Assembly (NCBI RefSeq): GCF_003347515.1
Contig: NZ_QEII01000262.1
Location: 62,001-126,000 of the forward strand
DNA: 64,000 bases
Reading direction: 5' to 3'
From: Rhodoferax ferrireducens
GTDB taxonomy: Bacteria > Pseudomonadota > Gammaproteobacteria > Burkholderiales > Burkholderiaceae_C
Shown piece after piece: positions 54,594 through 62,250 of the stretch (positions are counted from its first letter, which is position 1; every line of letters begins with the position of its first letter). The translations under genes and the position numbers were made by a program. Below the pieces are notes generated by a model. The model did no database searches and was not told the DNA's origin. It saw nothing but the letters and a program-made list of their open reading frames with translations.

Positions 54594-55559
54594 ATGGAAA
54601 ACAAATCCCACGCCGTGGCGGCCGGCGCCTTTGTGCTGCTGCTGATGGCCCTGCTGGTGGCCCTGGCGGTCTGGCTGACGCGCGATAACCGCCAGATGCG
54701 CGAGTACGAGCTGACCAGCATGGGCGCCGTCACCGGCCTGCAGCCGCAGGCCGCCGTGCGCTTCAAGGGCGTGAACGTGGGCAAGGTCACGGACATCCGC
54801 TTTGACCCGCAAGCCGTCGGCCAGGTGCTGGTCCGCATTGCCATTGACGACCAGGCGCCCATCACCCAATCAACCTTCGCTACCCTGGGTTTTCAGGGCG
54901 TCACCGGCCTGGCCTTTGTGCAACTCGATGACAAGGGTGAGTCCAAAGTGGCGCTGGCCACGAGCGACGAAACCCCTGGGCGCATCCCGATGCATCCCGG
55001 CCTGATCTCCAAACTGAGCGACCAGGGCGAGCGCATTTTTCTGCAACTCGAAGAAACCAGCCGCAACATCAACCTGCTGCTGGCCCCGGCCAACCAGCAA
55101 CGCCTGATGGGCGCCATTGACAGCATGGGCCAGGCGGCGGCCAGCATCAAGCAACTCTCCACCGGGGCCGACAAGGTGCTGCCCCAGCTGGTGAAAGACG
55201 CCAATGTCACGCTCAAGACCATGCAGGACACCTCCGAGCGGGTGGGCGACAGCGCCGATGAAGCGCGCGCCTCGGCCCGCGCCTTTCGCACCGTGACCGA
55301 GCGCATGAACGAGCCCGGCGGCACGCTGGACAAGCTGGCTGAAGGCATGGGCACGCTGGGCGCCATCGGCCAGACCCTGAACACCGCCACCCTGCCGCGC
55401 GTCAACCGCGCCGTGGACGACGCGGCCCGCACCGCGCGCCAGCTGAGTCGCGCCGCCGGCACCGTCAACGACAACCCGCAGTCCCTGCTCTATGGCAACG
55501 GCCCCATCGTGCCCGGCCCCGGTGAACCAGGCTTTTCCGCCACCCCAGGCAAACCATGA
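54594..55559 (+). CDS. MlaD/MCE-domain protein
   Basis: This 321-aa membrane-anchored periplasmic protein has an N-terminal TM segment (AVAAGAFVLLLMALLVALAVWL), an MCE domain (YELTSMGAVTGLQPQAAVRFKGVNVGKVTDIRF...GFQGVTGLAFVQL), and a long helical region (about 160-290) ending in a Pro/Gly-rich tail. It should form the lipid-conducting ring of the transporter. Its stop overlaps the lipoprotein start (ATGA). Confidence 0.92.
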   Translation: MENKSHAVAAGAFVLLLMALLVALAVWLTRDNRQMREYELTSMGAVTGLQPQAAVRFKGVNVGKVTDIRFDPQAVGQVLVRIAIDDQAPITQSTFATLGFQGVTGLAFVQLDDKGESKVALATSDETPGRIPMHPGLISKLSDQGERIFLQLEETSRNINLLLAPANQQRLMGAIDSMGQAAASIKQLSTGADKVLPQLVKDANVTLKTMQDTSERVGDSADEARASARAFRTVTERMNEPGGTLDKLAEGMGTLGAIGQTLNTATLPRVNRAVDDAARTARQLSRAAGTVNDNPQSLLYGNGPIVPGPGEPGFSATPGKP

Positions 55560-56242
55560 AAGACGCTATGACTTCAGTAGCTACTTACGCTTATTCCACG
55601 GGGGCTAGAGGCCTATTTTGCATAATTATTGCGGCACTCGCCGGCTGCTCCCTGCCTGGCCGCCCGGTGCGCTCGGCGGTGTACGACTTCGGCCCCGGCA
55701 CGCTGACGACGCCAGCGGCCAACCCGGCCGCCCAACTGGCCCCGCTGGCCATCGCCGATATTGAAGCCAACCCGGCGCTGGACAACACCGCCGTCATGTA
55801 CCGCCTGGCCTACACCAACGCCCAGCTGCTCCATCCCTACGCCCAGGCGCGCTGGAGCATGACGCCGGCGCAGCTGGTGCGCCAGCGCCTGCGCGAACAC
55901 CTCGGCCAGCGCCGCGCCTTGCTCAACCCGAGTGACGGCGTGAACCGCAGCGAAACGACCGCGACGCTGGCCGGCCAGCAGCCCCCGCGCATGCTGCGCA
56001 TTGAGCTGGAAGAATTCAGCCAGCTGTTTGAATCACCGACCCAGAGTGTGGGCCTGCTGCGCCTGCGCGCCACGCTGACGCAGCCCGGCCCCACCGGCGA
56101 ACTGCTGGTGGCGCAACGCCGCGTAACGATTCAGCAGCCAGCCACCAGCGCCGATGCCCAGGGCGGTGTGCGCGCCCTGACGGCGGCGACGGATGCTGCG
56201 ATGCGGGAGATTGAGTCGTGGCTGGCGGGGCTTGGGGCTTGA
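55556..56242 (+). CDS. ABC transport auxiliary lipoprotein (PqiC-like)
   Basis: This 228-aa outer-membrane-type lipoprotein has a lipobox LAGC (lipidated Cys near residue 31) followed by SLPGRPVRSAVYDFGPG and a mature domain typical of MCE-transporter partner lipoproteins (AQARWSMTPAQLVRQRLREHL). It probably connects MlaD to the outer membrane. The n-region of the signal peptide (TSVATYAYSTGARGLFC) is encoded by a copy of the dispersed repeat (55576-55623). It is the last gene of the operon. Confidence 0.88.
   Translation: MKDAMTSVATYAYSTGARGLFCIIIAALAGCSLPGRPVRSAVYDFGPGTLTTPAANPAAQLAPLAIADIEANPALDNTAVMYRLAYTNAQLLHPYAQARWSMTPAQLVRQRLREHLGQRRALLNPSDGVNRSETTATLAGQQPPRMLRIELEEFSQLFESPTQSVGLLRLRATLTQPGPTGELLVAQRRVTIQQPATSADAQGGVRALTAATDAAMREIESWLAGLGA
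55576..55623 (+). repeat. Dispersed repeat encoding part of a lipoprotein signal peptide
   Basis: The segment reads GTAGCTACTTACGCTTATTC, then a few bases, then GGGGGCTAGAGGCCTATTTT, among the best matches to the family consensus. It is in frame with the lipoprotein gene and encodes about 16 residues between its start codon and the hydrophobic core. Confidence 0.85.
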
Positions 56243-56318
56243 GGGCCGGCGCCTTAATGACATAAGGCATGCGAGCTTGGCCTGACCATCGGTCAAAGGA
56301 ATATCAAGAGGTGCTCTC

Positions 56319-56861
56319 ATGCATGAGTTGGAACTGAACAAGGCCTTTACCCTGATGGAATCAGGGCCTGTTGTTCTGGTGACGACACATGATGAACAGA
56401 AAGACAACATCATGACGATCTCCTGGACCATGGTGATGGATTTCACGCCAGTCTTTGCCATCACCACGGGTGAATGGAATCACTCTTTCGCGGCCTTGCG
56501 AAAAAACAGGGAATGCGTCATTGCCATTCCCACGGTTGATATGCTGGATAAGGTGGTCGGTATAGGGACTTGCTCGGGAAAAGACACGGACAAGTTTGCC
56601 AAGTTCAAGCTCACGCCTGTGCAGGGCAAAGTCGTCAAGCCGCCCTTAATCCAGGAGTGCCTCGCCAACATAGAGTGCAAGGTCATCGACATCGTTGAAA
56701 AGCACAACATTGTCGTGTTAGAGGCAGTTGCCGCATACATCGATACCACGCGTAAGGAGAAGCGCATGGTTCATGCTGTTGGTGACGGAACGTTCATTGT
56801 TGACGGGCGCAAGATTGACCGCAGGAAGATGATGGCCTCCAAGCTCCCTTACGGCGTTTAG
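56319..56861 (+). CDS. Flavin reductase family protein (FMN-binding)
   Basis: This 180-aa protein has the flavin_reduct fold seen in DIM6/NTAB-type proteins: GPVVLVTTHDEQKDNIMTISWTMVMDFTPVFAITTG, then REC-VIAIPT and an HxxxG-like C-terminal strand region. It probably binds FMN and uses reduced nicotinamide, but the partner enzyme is unknown. Its codon use is unlike the neighbours (ATA, AGG, GGA, TCA, ACA and CGA codons) and it is flanked by a strong terminator, which suggests horizontal acquisition. AGAGG precedes the ATG. Confidence 0.82.
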   Translation: MHELELNKAFTLMESGPVVLVTTHDEQKDNIMTISWTMVMDFTPVFAITTGEWNHSFAALRKNRECVIAIPTVDMLDKVVGIGTCSGKDTDKFAKFKLTPVQGKVVKPPLIQECLANIECKVIDIVEKHNIVVLEAVAAYIDTTRKEKRMVHAVGDGTFIVDGRKIDRRKMMASKLPYGV

Positions 56862-56891
56862 CGTTTATTGACTCGTTTGCACAAACTGAGC

Positions 56892-56932
56892 AAAAAAAAT
56901 GAAGGCCCCTTGATTGGGGCCTTCATTTTTTT
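56892..56932. terminator. Strong bidirectional terminator
   Basis: The hairpin ATGAAGGCCCC / GGGGCCTTCAT encloses TTGATT (56910-56915), with A7 before and T7 after. It ends the flavin reductase gene on the plus strand and the 52-residue gene on the minus strand. Confidence 0.93.
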
Positions 56933-56943
56933 CTGAGTAGCCG

Positions 56944-57102
56944 TTATTTCACGGCTGCTTCGCTGTTGGGTGCGACAGGTTTCTTTTGAACGAACTTGCT
57001 GGCCGCTTCTGCCAACTTGCGCTTGCGCTCCAGGTTGAGCCTTTCGAGTTCTGCGTGGTTGCTCTTCTTCATGTTGGGATCTTTACCGATTACGCCTGCC
57101 AT
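56944..57102 (-). CDS. Small basic hypothetical protein, 52 aa
   Basis: A 52-codon ORF starts at ATG 57102 with AAAGGAG well placed upstream and stops with TAA 56946-56944, just before the strong bidirectional terminator. The product is rich in Lys, Glu and Ala: MAGVIGKDPNMKKSNHAELE, then a helical stretch RLNLERKRKLAEAASKF, and a tail QKKPVAPNSEAAVK. It has no signal peptide or membrane segment; the central part should be an amphipathic helix. I do not recognise a family. The combination of ribosome site and terminator makes it a credible gene. Confidence 0.7.
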   Translation of the reverse strand: MAGVIGKDPNMKKSNHAELERLNLERKRKLAEAASKFVQKKPVAPNSEAAVK

Positions 57103-57254
57103 AGTGATGACTCCTTTGGTTCAGTCTAACTGAAAATGCGCAGCGCAAGCCGCCACGAAATCACGCGCCGGCCACGACCAAAATCTGATTCAGCACGTTG
57201 AGCGACCGCTTTGGCGAATTCGCATCGATGAAGGGGCGCGTTAGAGCGTTGAAC

Positions 57255-57770
57255 TCATCCCTCCGGCGGCAGCAGCATGGCTATGCGCTCGCTCAGGCTG
57301 TCGGCGCGCTCGAAGCCGGCTATTTCCTCGACGGCGCTGATCATGTCGCGAGCCACGCTGAGCATGCTGTCGCGGTCCCGGGCTTCACGCAACTGCTCGC
57401 GAAACCACAGCGCCTTATCGGGATGGAGCCGGGCGAACATGCGCTCGCCGATGTCGAACAAAAACATACGGGTGGTGGCCAGTGAGCGCTTGCCGTCGAA
57501 GTTGTCGGTGCTGTGCTTGGCTACTGGTGCTACTGGTGCGGCGGATGCCTCGGCGGGAAGCGGGACAGCGCCAGGGCGCGGCCCCGACTGGAGGTAGCGG
57601 GCGACGACGAGCTTCTCGATCAGCTCGTCGTCGCACTGCAGCAGCACGCGCAACTCGCTGCGGGTGCGGACGCCATCGGCCATCAGCAACGCGGCCCGCT
57701 CGCGCTGCGAGAGCGTGCGGCTTTTGGTGGCCAGCTCGTCGCGGGCCTTGTCGGTCTTGCACAGAAACAT
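57255..57770 (-). CDS. Hypothetical protein, possible winged-helix N terminus, 171 aa
   Basis: I do not recognise this protein. From ATG 57770, residues about 18-55 (RTLSQRERAALLMADGVRTRSELRVLL) look like a helix-turn-helix or tri-helical segment. An Ala/Pro-rich linker (PAEASAAPVAPVAK) follows, then a helical C-terminal domain (SLATTRMFLFDIGERMFARLHPDKALWFREQLREARDRDSM...DMISAVEEIAGFERADSLSERIAMLLPP). It is cytoplasmic by appearance. An upstream in-frame ATG at 57821 is less likely. The frame has normal codon bias for the window. Confidence 0.6.
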   Translation of the reverse strand: MFLCKTDKARDELATKSRTLSQRERAALLMADGVRTRSELRVLLQCDDELIEKLVVARYLQSGPRPGAVPLPAEASAAPVAPVAKHSTDNFDGKRSLATTRMFLFDIGERMFARLHPDKALWFREQLREARDRDSMLSVARDMISAVEEIAGFERADSLSERIAMLLPPEG

Positions 57771-57849
57771 GGTCGGGCCACTTATGCGGGTTATAACCCT
57801 CCGATTCTCCCGGCCGCGCATGACCTTGGCGTGACAGGCCCGCTATCCG

Positions 57850-59364
57850 TCAAATGTCAAAACGCACCCCCTGCGCCAGCGGCAGGGCGCTGGAGTAGTT
57901 CACGGTGTTGGTGGCGCGGCGCATGTAGGCCTTCCAGGCGTCCGAGCCGGATTCGCGGCCGCCACCAGTTTCCTTCTCGCCGCCAAACGCGCCGCCAATC
58001 TCCGCGCCCGAGGTGCCGATGTTGACGTTGGCAATGCCGCAGTCCGAGCCGACCGCCGACATGAAGGTTTCGGCCTCGCGCAAATCGGTCGTGAAGATGG
58101 CCGATGACAAGCCCTGCGGCACGTCGTTGTTCAGGGCGATGGCCTCGGCCAGCGTCTGGTACTTGAGCACATACAGAATCGGTGCGAAGGTCTCATGGCG
58201 CACCACCTCGCTTTGCGCCGGCATTTCCACCAGCGCGGCACGCACGTAATAGGCATTCGGATAGCGGTCTTGCAACACGCGCTCGCCACCGGTCACGGTC
58301 CCGCCTTGTCCCCGGGCCTGGACCAGCGCGGCCTGCATGGCGTCGAATGCCAGTTTGTCGATCAGTGGTCCCAGCAAGGTGCCGTCGTCCTGCGGCGGGC
58401 CGATCTGGAAGCTGGCATAAGCGCGTTTGAGTCGCTCTAGCAAATCGTCGTACACCGATTCATGCACGATCAGCCGGCGCGCCGTGGTGCAGCGCTGGCC
58501 GGCCGTGCCGGCGGCGGAGAAGGCGACGGCGCGCACCGCCATGTCGAGGTCGGCCGAGGGCGCGACGAGGATGGCGTTGTTGCCGCCGAGCTCCAGCAGG
58601 CTGCGGCCAAAGCGCGCCGCCACCGCCTGCCCGACGGCGCGGCCCATGCGGGTGCTGCCGGTGGCCGAGACCAGGGCCACGCGCGGATGCGCCACCAGGG
58701 CCTGACCGACGTCGGCCAGCCCCAGCACCACTTGCGACAGGTCACGCGTCAGCTCCGGCTGGTCCAAACGAATACAGGCACGCTCAAACAGCGCCTGCAC
58801 CGCCAAGGCGCACAGGGGCGCTTTTTCGGACGGTTTCCACACCACGGCGTCGCCGCACACCAGCGCCAGCGCGGCGTTCCAGGCCCATACTGCGACGGGG
58901 AAGTTGAAGGCGGTGATGACGCCGACCACACCCAGCGGCTGCCAGGTTTCCATCATGCGGTGGCCGGGGCGTTCGCTGGCGATGGTCAGGCCATGCAGTT
59001 GACGCGACAGGCCGACGGCGAAGTCGCAGATGTCGATCATCTCCTGCACCTCGCCCTGGCCTTCGGAGCTGACCTTGCCGACTTCCTGCGTCACCAGCTC
59101 GCCCAGCATTTGCTTGTGGCTGCGTAATTCTTCGCCCAGCAGGCGCACCAGTTCACCGCGTTGCGGCGCCGGCACCTGGCGCCAGCGCAGGTAGGCGGCA
59201 TGGGCGCGCTCGGCCGTGGCCGCCACCGCGTCAAGCGACGTGGCGTGCAGCTGGGCGATGACGTCGCCGTCGATCGGGGAGTGGCTGGGCAAGGTACCAC
59301 CGGTGCTGGCTTGCGGGCTGACGCCCAGAGCAGACAGCAAGGCGTCAATGGAAAGACGGGACAT
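57850..59364 (-). CDS. ALDH7-type aldehyde dehydrogenase (aminoadipate semialdehyde)
   Basis: This 504-aa enzyme is of the ALDH7/AmaB/Pcd type, which oxidises alpha-aminoadipate 6-semialdehyde (in equilibrium with piperideine-6-carboxylate) to alpha-aminoadipate with NAD. Motifs are GVITAFNFPVAVWAWNAALAL, SATGSTRMGRAVG, the base Glu in LLELGGNNAILV, the nucleophile Cys in TAGQRCTTARRL, and the ALDH7-typical tail GGEKETGGGRESGSDAWKAYMRR. ATG 59364 follows GGAGG. It lies downstream of a saccharopine-dehydrogenase-family gene, so the two probably form a lysine-degradation module. Confidence 0.9.
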   Translation of the reverse strand: MSRLSIDALLSALGVSPQASTGGTLPSHSPIDGDVIAQLHATSLDAVAATAERAHAAYLRWRQVPAPQRGELVRLLGEELRSHKQMLGELVTQEVGKVSSEGQGEVQEMIDICDFAVGLSRQLHGLTIASERPGHRMMETWQPLGVVGVITAFNFPVAVWAWNAALALVCGDAVVWKPSEKAPLCALAVQALFERACIRLDQPELTRDLSQVVLGLADVGQALVAHPRVALVSATGSTRMGRAVGQAVAARFGRSLLELGGNNAILVAPSADLDMAVRAVAFSAAGTAGQRCTTARRLIVHESVYDDLLERLKRAYASFQIGPPQDDGTLLGPLIDKLAFDAMQAALVQARGQGGTVTGGERVLQDRYPNAYYVRAALVEMPAQSEVVRHETFAPILYVLKYQTLAEAIALNNDVPQGLSSAIFTTDLREAETFMSAVGSDCGIANVNIGTSGAEIGGAFGGEKETGGGRESGSDAWKAYMRRATNTVNYSSALPLAQGVRFDI

Positions 59365-59411
59365 GAGAACCTCCGAAAAAACAAGTTGGATGCACGAGCT
59401 GACGGGTGATT

Positions 59412-59514
59412 GTTCCACTTCCAATTCAATGCGAGATTAGGCGCGCGGCCGCAGACAGTGCTTTAGCACGGCAAGGCGGCGCAACGACATATCGCTTTGA
59501 ATTCGAAGTGGAAC
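59412..59514. repeat. 103-bp element with long terminal inverted repeats
   Basis: The left arm GTTCCACTTCCAATTCAA (59412-59429) matches the reverse complement of 59497-59514 at 17 of 18 positions. With the inner extension (to 59437 and from 59489) 23 of 26 positions pair. The right arm touches the stop of the dehydrogenase gene. No target-site duplication or coding content is obvious. Confidence 0.8.
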
Positions 59515-60608
59515 TAACCGATGGACTCGACCTGGCGCGACTGCTGGTAGGCGCTGCCGAAGCGGTTGGCCAGGAAATCGGGCAACTCTACCTGCTCTTG
59601 GCGGATGAAGCCCGATTGCGGCAATTTGCCCTCGCGGAACAAATCCACCGCCGCGCACATGCCGGCGGCGGTGGTGATCTGGATGGCGCTCAAGGGTGCA
59701 CTCTCAGCGCGGTCGGCGAAAATCTTGCGGGCAAACACCTCTTGCACAAACTTGCCATCGCGCTCGCCGCTGACCGTGACAAACACCAGCACCACATCCT
59801 GCATGGTGAGCGGGACGGAGCGGCGCAGGATGTCCTTGAGGTTTTCCTGGTCCGACTTCATGCCCAACTCCTGCAGCAGCATTTTCATGATCGCGCAATG
59901 ACCGGGGTAGCGCACGGTCTTGTAGTCCAGCGTCTGCACGCGGCCCTGCAGGGTTTCGCACAAGGTGCCCAGGCCGCCGGAGGTGTTGAAGGCCTCGTAC
60001 TCGGTGCCATCCAGCGAGAAGTGCTCCAGCCCTTCGAGCGGCAGCACTTCGATGATGCCGCCATCGCGAATCGCTTCGCACGGGTGGCAATATTCGTTGA
60101 TGAGGCCGTCCACACTCCAGGTCAGGTTGTATTTGAGCGAGTTGGTGGGAAAAGCCGGCAAGGCGCCGACGCGCATCTTCACCTCGTGCAAGCTGCTGAA
60201 TGACTTGCTCAGGTGATGGGCGACGATGCCGATGAAGCCCGGCGCCAGCCCGCACTGCGGCATGAAGGCAGTTTGGGCGCCTTCCGCCAGCCGCATGATG
60301 TCGCGCGTGGCGCTCACGTCTTCGGTCAGATCGAAATAGTGACAGCCGGCCGCCAGTGCCTGGGTGGCGACCGTGGTCGCCAGGTGGTAGGGCAAGGCGT
60401 TGATCACCAGTTGCTGGCCTGCCAGACAGGCGCGCAGGGCACGGGCGTCAGCCGTGTCCACCACTTTCACTTCCAGGGGCAGATGGCGCAAGGCCTGCAG
60501 CGCGTCGGCACTGCGGTCCACCACGGTGAGCTGGTAGTCGTCACAGCGGGACAAAAGGCTGGCAATGGTTTGGCCAATGTGGCCGGCACCCATGAGAACA
60601 ACACGCAT
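59514..60608 (-). CDS. Saccharopine dehydrogenase-family protein (lysine 6-dehydrogenase-like)
   Basis: This 364-aa NAD(P)-dependent dehydrogenase opens with the Rossmann motif MRVVLMGAGHIGQTIASLL and contains the catalytic-domain patterns CHYFDLTEDVSATRDI, PQCGLAPGFIGIVAHHL and WSVDGLINEYCHPCEAIRDGG. It resembles lysine 6-dehydrogenases, which form aminoadipate semialdehyde directly from lysine, and saccharopine dehydrogenases. The downstream ALDH7 gene would take the product onward. ATG 60608 has AGGAG upstream; the longer frame to 60707 runs into the promoter region. A divergent Lrp-type regulator probably controls it. Confidence 0.85.
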   Translation of the reverse strand: MRVVLMGAGHIGQTIASLLSRCDDYQLTVVDRSADALQALRHLPLEVKVVDTADARALRACLAGQQLVINALPYHLATTVATQALAAGCHYFDLTEDVSATRDIMRLAEGAQTAFMPQCGLAPGFIGIVAHHLSKSFSSLHEVKMRVGALPAFPTNSLKYNLTWSVDGLINEYCHPCEAIRDGGIIEVLPLEGLEHFSLDGTEYEAFNTSGGLGTLCETLQGRVQTLDYKTVRYPGHCAIMKMLLQELGMKSDQENLKDILRRSVPLTMQDVVLVFVTVSGERDGKFVQEVFARKIFADRAESAPLSAIQITTAAGMCAAVDLFREGKLPQSGFIRQEQVELPDFLANRFGSAYQQSRQVESIG

Positions 60609-60680
60609 GACATATCTCCTGTTTAGTTGAATTGATAGCTTGAGTCTAGGAGTCGGTGTTGTCACATCGGAGTGTGAATT

Positions 60681-60706
60681 TGACGAATAATTCGCTTGGT
60701 TCGTCA
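60681..60706. promoter_or_regulatory. Candidate Lrp/AsnC operator
   Basis: A perfect inverted repeat TGACGAA (60681-60687) and TTCGTCA (60700-60706), 12 bases apart, lies between the divergent dehydrogenase and Lrp-type genes. Several further TTCG repeats follow up to 60731. This looks like an autoregulated operator for the adjacent regulator. Confidence 0.55.
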
Positions 60707-60749
60707 TTTCGTTCTATTATTTCGCCAATTCGACTAACAAGGTCTCTGC

Positions 60750-61202
60750 ATGCCCCCTACGCCACCCGCCTTGCGTGACAAGCTCGACCGTGAACTGATC
60801 GCCCTGTTGCAGGCCAACGCGCGCGAATCCGCCGCCACGCTGGCGCGCAAACTCGGCACGGCGCGCACCACGGTGCTGGCGCGCCTGAGCCGGCTGGAGC
60901 GCGAGGGCGTGATTGCCGGCTACACCGTGCGGCTGGCGCAGGATGTGCTGAATCAGGGCCTGCAGGCTTTTGTCGGCCTGACCCTGCAGCCCAAGGCCGG
61001 CCGCGAGGTGGAGAGCCACCTGGAGCGCATGCCGGAAGTGCGCCAGCTGTGCGCGGTCAGCGGCGAGTTTGATTACGTGGCGCTGCTGCGTGCCGAATCA
61101 GCGGTGCGCATGAATGCCCTGCTCGACGAGATACGCAATCTGGAGGGGGTCATCAAGACAACGACGTCGGTGGCGCTGGCCTGGAAGATTGACCGCACTT
61201 GA
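60750..61202 (+). CDS. Lrp/AsnC-family transcriptional regulator
   Basis: This 150-aa regulator has an N-terminal winged helix (LDRELIALLQANARESAATLARKLGTARTTVLARLSRLEREGVIAGYTVRL) and a C-terminal RAM ligand-binding domain (VGLTLQPKAGREVESHLERMPEVRQLCAVSGEFDYVALLRAES). It probably senses an amino acid. It is divergent from the saccharopine-dehydrogenase-type gene and likely controls it and the ALDH7 gene in response to lysine. It converges on the LysR gene with a 50-base 3' overlap. Confidence 0.93.
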   Translation: MPPTPPALRDKLDRELIALLQANARESAATLARKLGTARTTVLARLSRLEREGVIAGYTVRLAQDVLNQGLQAFVGLTLQPKAGREVESHLERMPEVRQLCAVSGEFDYVALLRAESAVRMNALLDEIRNLEGVIKTTTSVALAWKIDRT

Positions 61203-62124
61203 GGCGTGCGGAGATCATCTCGCCACACAGGCGACACAGCGTTTGCACATACGGGTTGGCATTCAGGAAAGACGCTTCGCCAAAGTAGATGGGCACGGTG
61301 GGCAAGCTCTCCGCCAGATCAAGCGCCACCAGATTGACGTCGCGCGCGTCGACACACCAGCTGGGGATGAGCGCAAAACCCAGCCCCTCTTCGACGCAGC
61401 GCTTGACGCTGGAACTGCCCGAGGTGGCGATGAGGATGCGCGGCTCCTGCCCGTCGAGACGCAAAAAGTCCAGCGCCAGATTGCGCAGCATCTGGCCCGG
61501 CTCGTAAGTAATGAACGGTCGGTGTCGGGCCCATTGCGCAATATCCGCTGGCGCCGGCGGCAGGCCCCAGGTGCGCGGATAAACCAGCGCCAGGCTGGAG
61601 CTGCAGATCAGATGCTGCGGCACACCCGCATCGCCAAAATAGCGCTCGCTCACGCACACATCGAGACTGCCCTCCTTGAGCAGGTCCGCCAGGGACGTGT
61701 CACGCTCGTAGGCCAGAATATCCACGTCCGGATGGATGGCATGGAATGCCGCCAGTATCTCCGGCAGCAGGTAGAAGAACACCGCCTGCGGCAGGCCGAT
61801 CCGGACAATCGGACGCTCCTTGTCCAGAATAATGCCCAAGCGTGCCAGCATGGGCTCGATTTCCGGTTGCAGCAATTTGTACAAATGCTGGCCGCGCGTC
61901 GTCAGTGTGATGGACTTGCCACCCTGGTCCGACTTGACCAGTTGCTCGCCGATGAGTTGCTCCATGCGACGCACATGGTTGGCGGCCGACTGGTAGGACA
62001 TATTGAGACTGCGTGCCGCCGCCGAATACGAGCCTGCCTGTGCCACCATGAAGAAGGTTTGGACCAAGGTCAGGCTGACGTTTTGCATGCTATTTTTCTG
62101 TTTCTGCCATTGCGGCTTCGTCAT
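61153..62124 (-). CDS. LysR-family transcriptional regulator
   Basis: This 323-aa regulator has an N-terminal HTH (LTLVQTFFMVAQAGSYSAAARSLNMSYQSAANHVRRMEQLIGEQLVKSD) and a substrate-binding domain (PIVRIGLPQAVFFYLLPEILAAF...GSSSVKRCVEEGLGFALIPSW). ATG 62124 is preferred because AGGA lies 6 bases upstream; ATG 62088 is an alternative. It is divergent from the DAO-family oxidase, so it probably regulates that gene and perhaps the adjacent amino-acid transporter. Confidence 0.92.
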   Translation of the reverse strand: MTKPQWQKQKNSMQNVSLTLVQTFFMVAQAGSYSAAARSLNMSYQSAANHVRRMEQLIGEQLVKSDQGGKSITLTTRGQHLYKLLQPEIEPMLARLGIILDKERPIVRIGLPQAVFFYLLPEILAAFHAIHPDVDILAYERDTSLADLLKEGSLDVCVSERYFGDAGVPQHLICSSSLALVYPRTWGLPPAPADIAQWARHRPFITYEPGQMLRNLALDFLRLDGQEPRILIATSGSSSVKRCVEEGLGFALIPSWCVDARDVNLVALDLAESLPTVPIYFGEASFLNANPYVQTLCRLCGEMISARLKCGQSSRPAPPTSLS

Positions 62125-62184
62125 GATTTTCCTGGGCAGTTCCAATAAAACCGACAAGCCTGAGCATGACATTTGTAACCGTCG

Positions 62185-62228
62185 GATTATCGATCTGCAA
62201 GCAATCGGCCCCGTCGCGACCGATAATC
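62185..62228. promoter_or_regulatory. Candidate LysR-type operator
   Basis: GATTATCGATC (62185-62195) is mirrored by GACCGATAATC (62218-62228), with 10 of 11 positions pairing and 22 bases between. It sits in the 126-base gap between the divergent LysR and oxidase genes, the usual place for the regulator's site. Confidence 0.5.
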
Positions 62229-62250
62229 TTTATTTACAACAAGTAACTGA

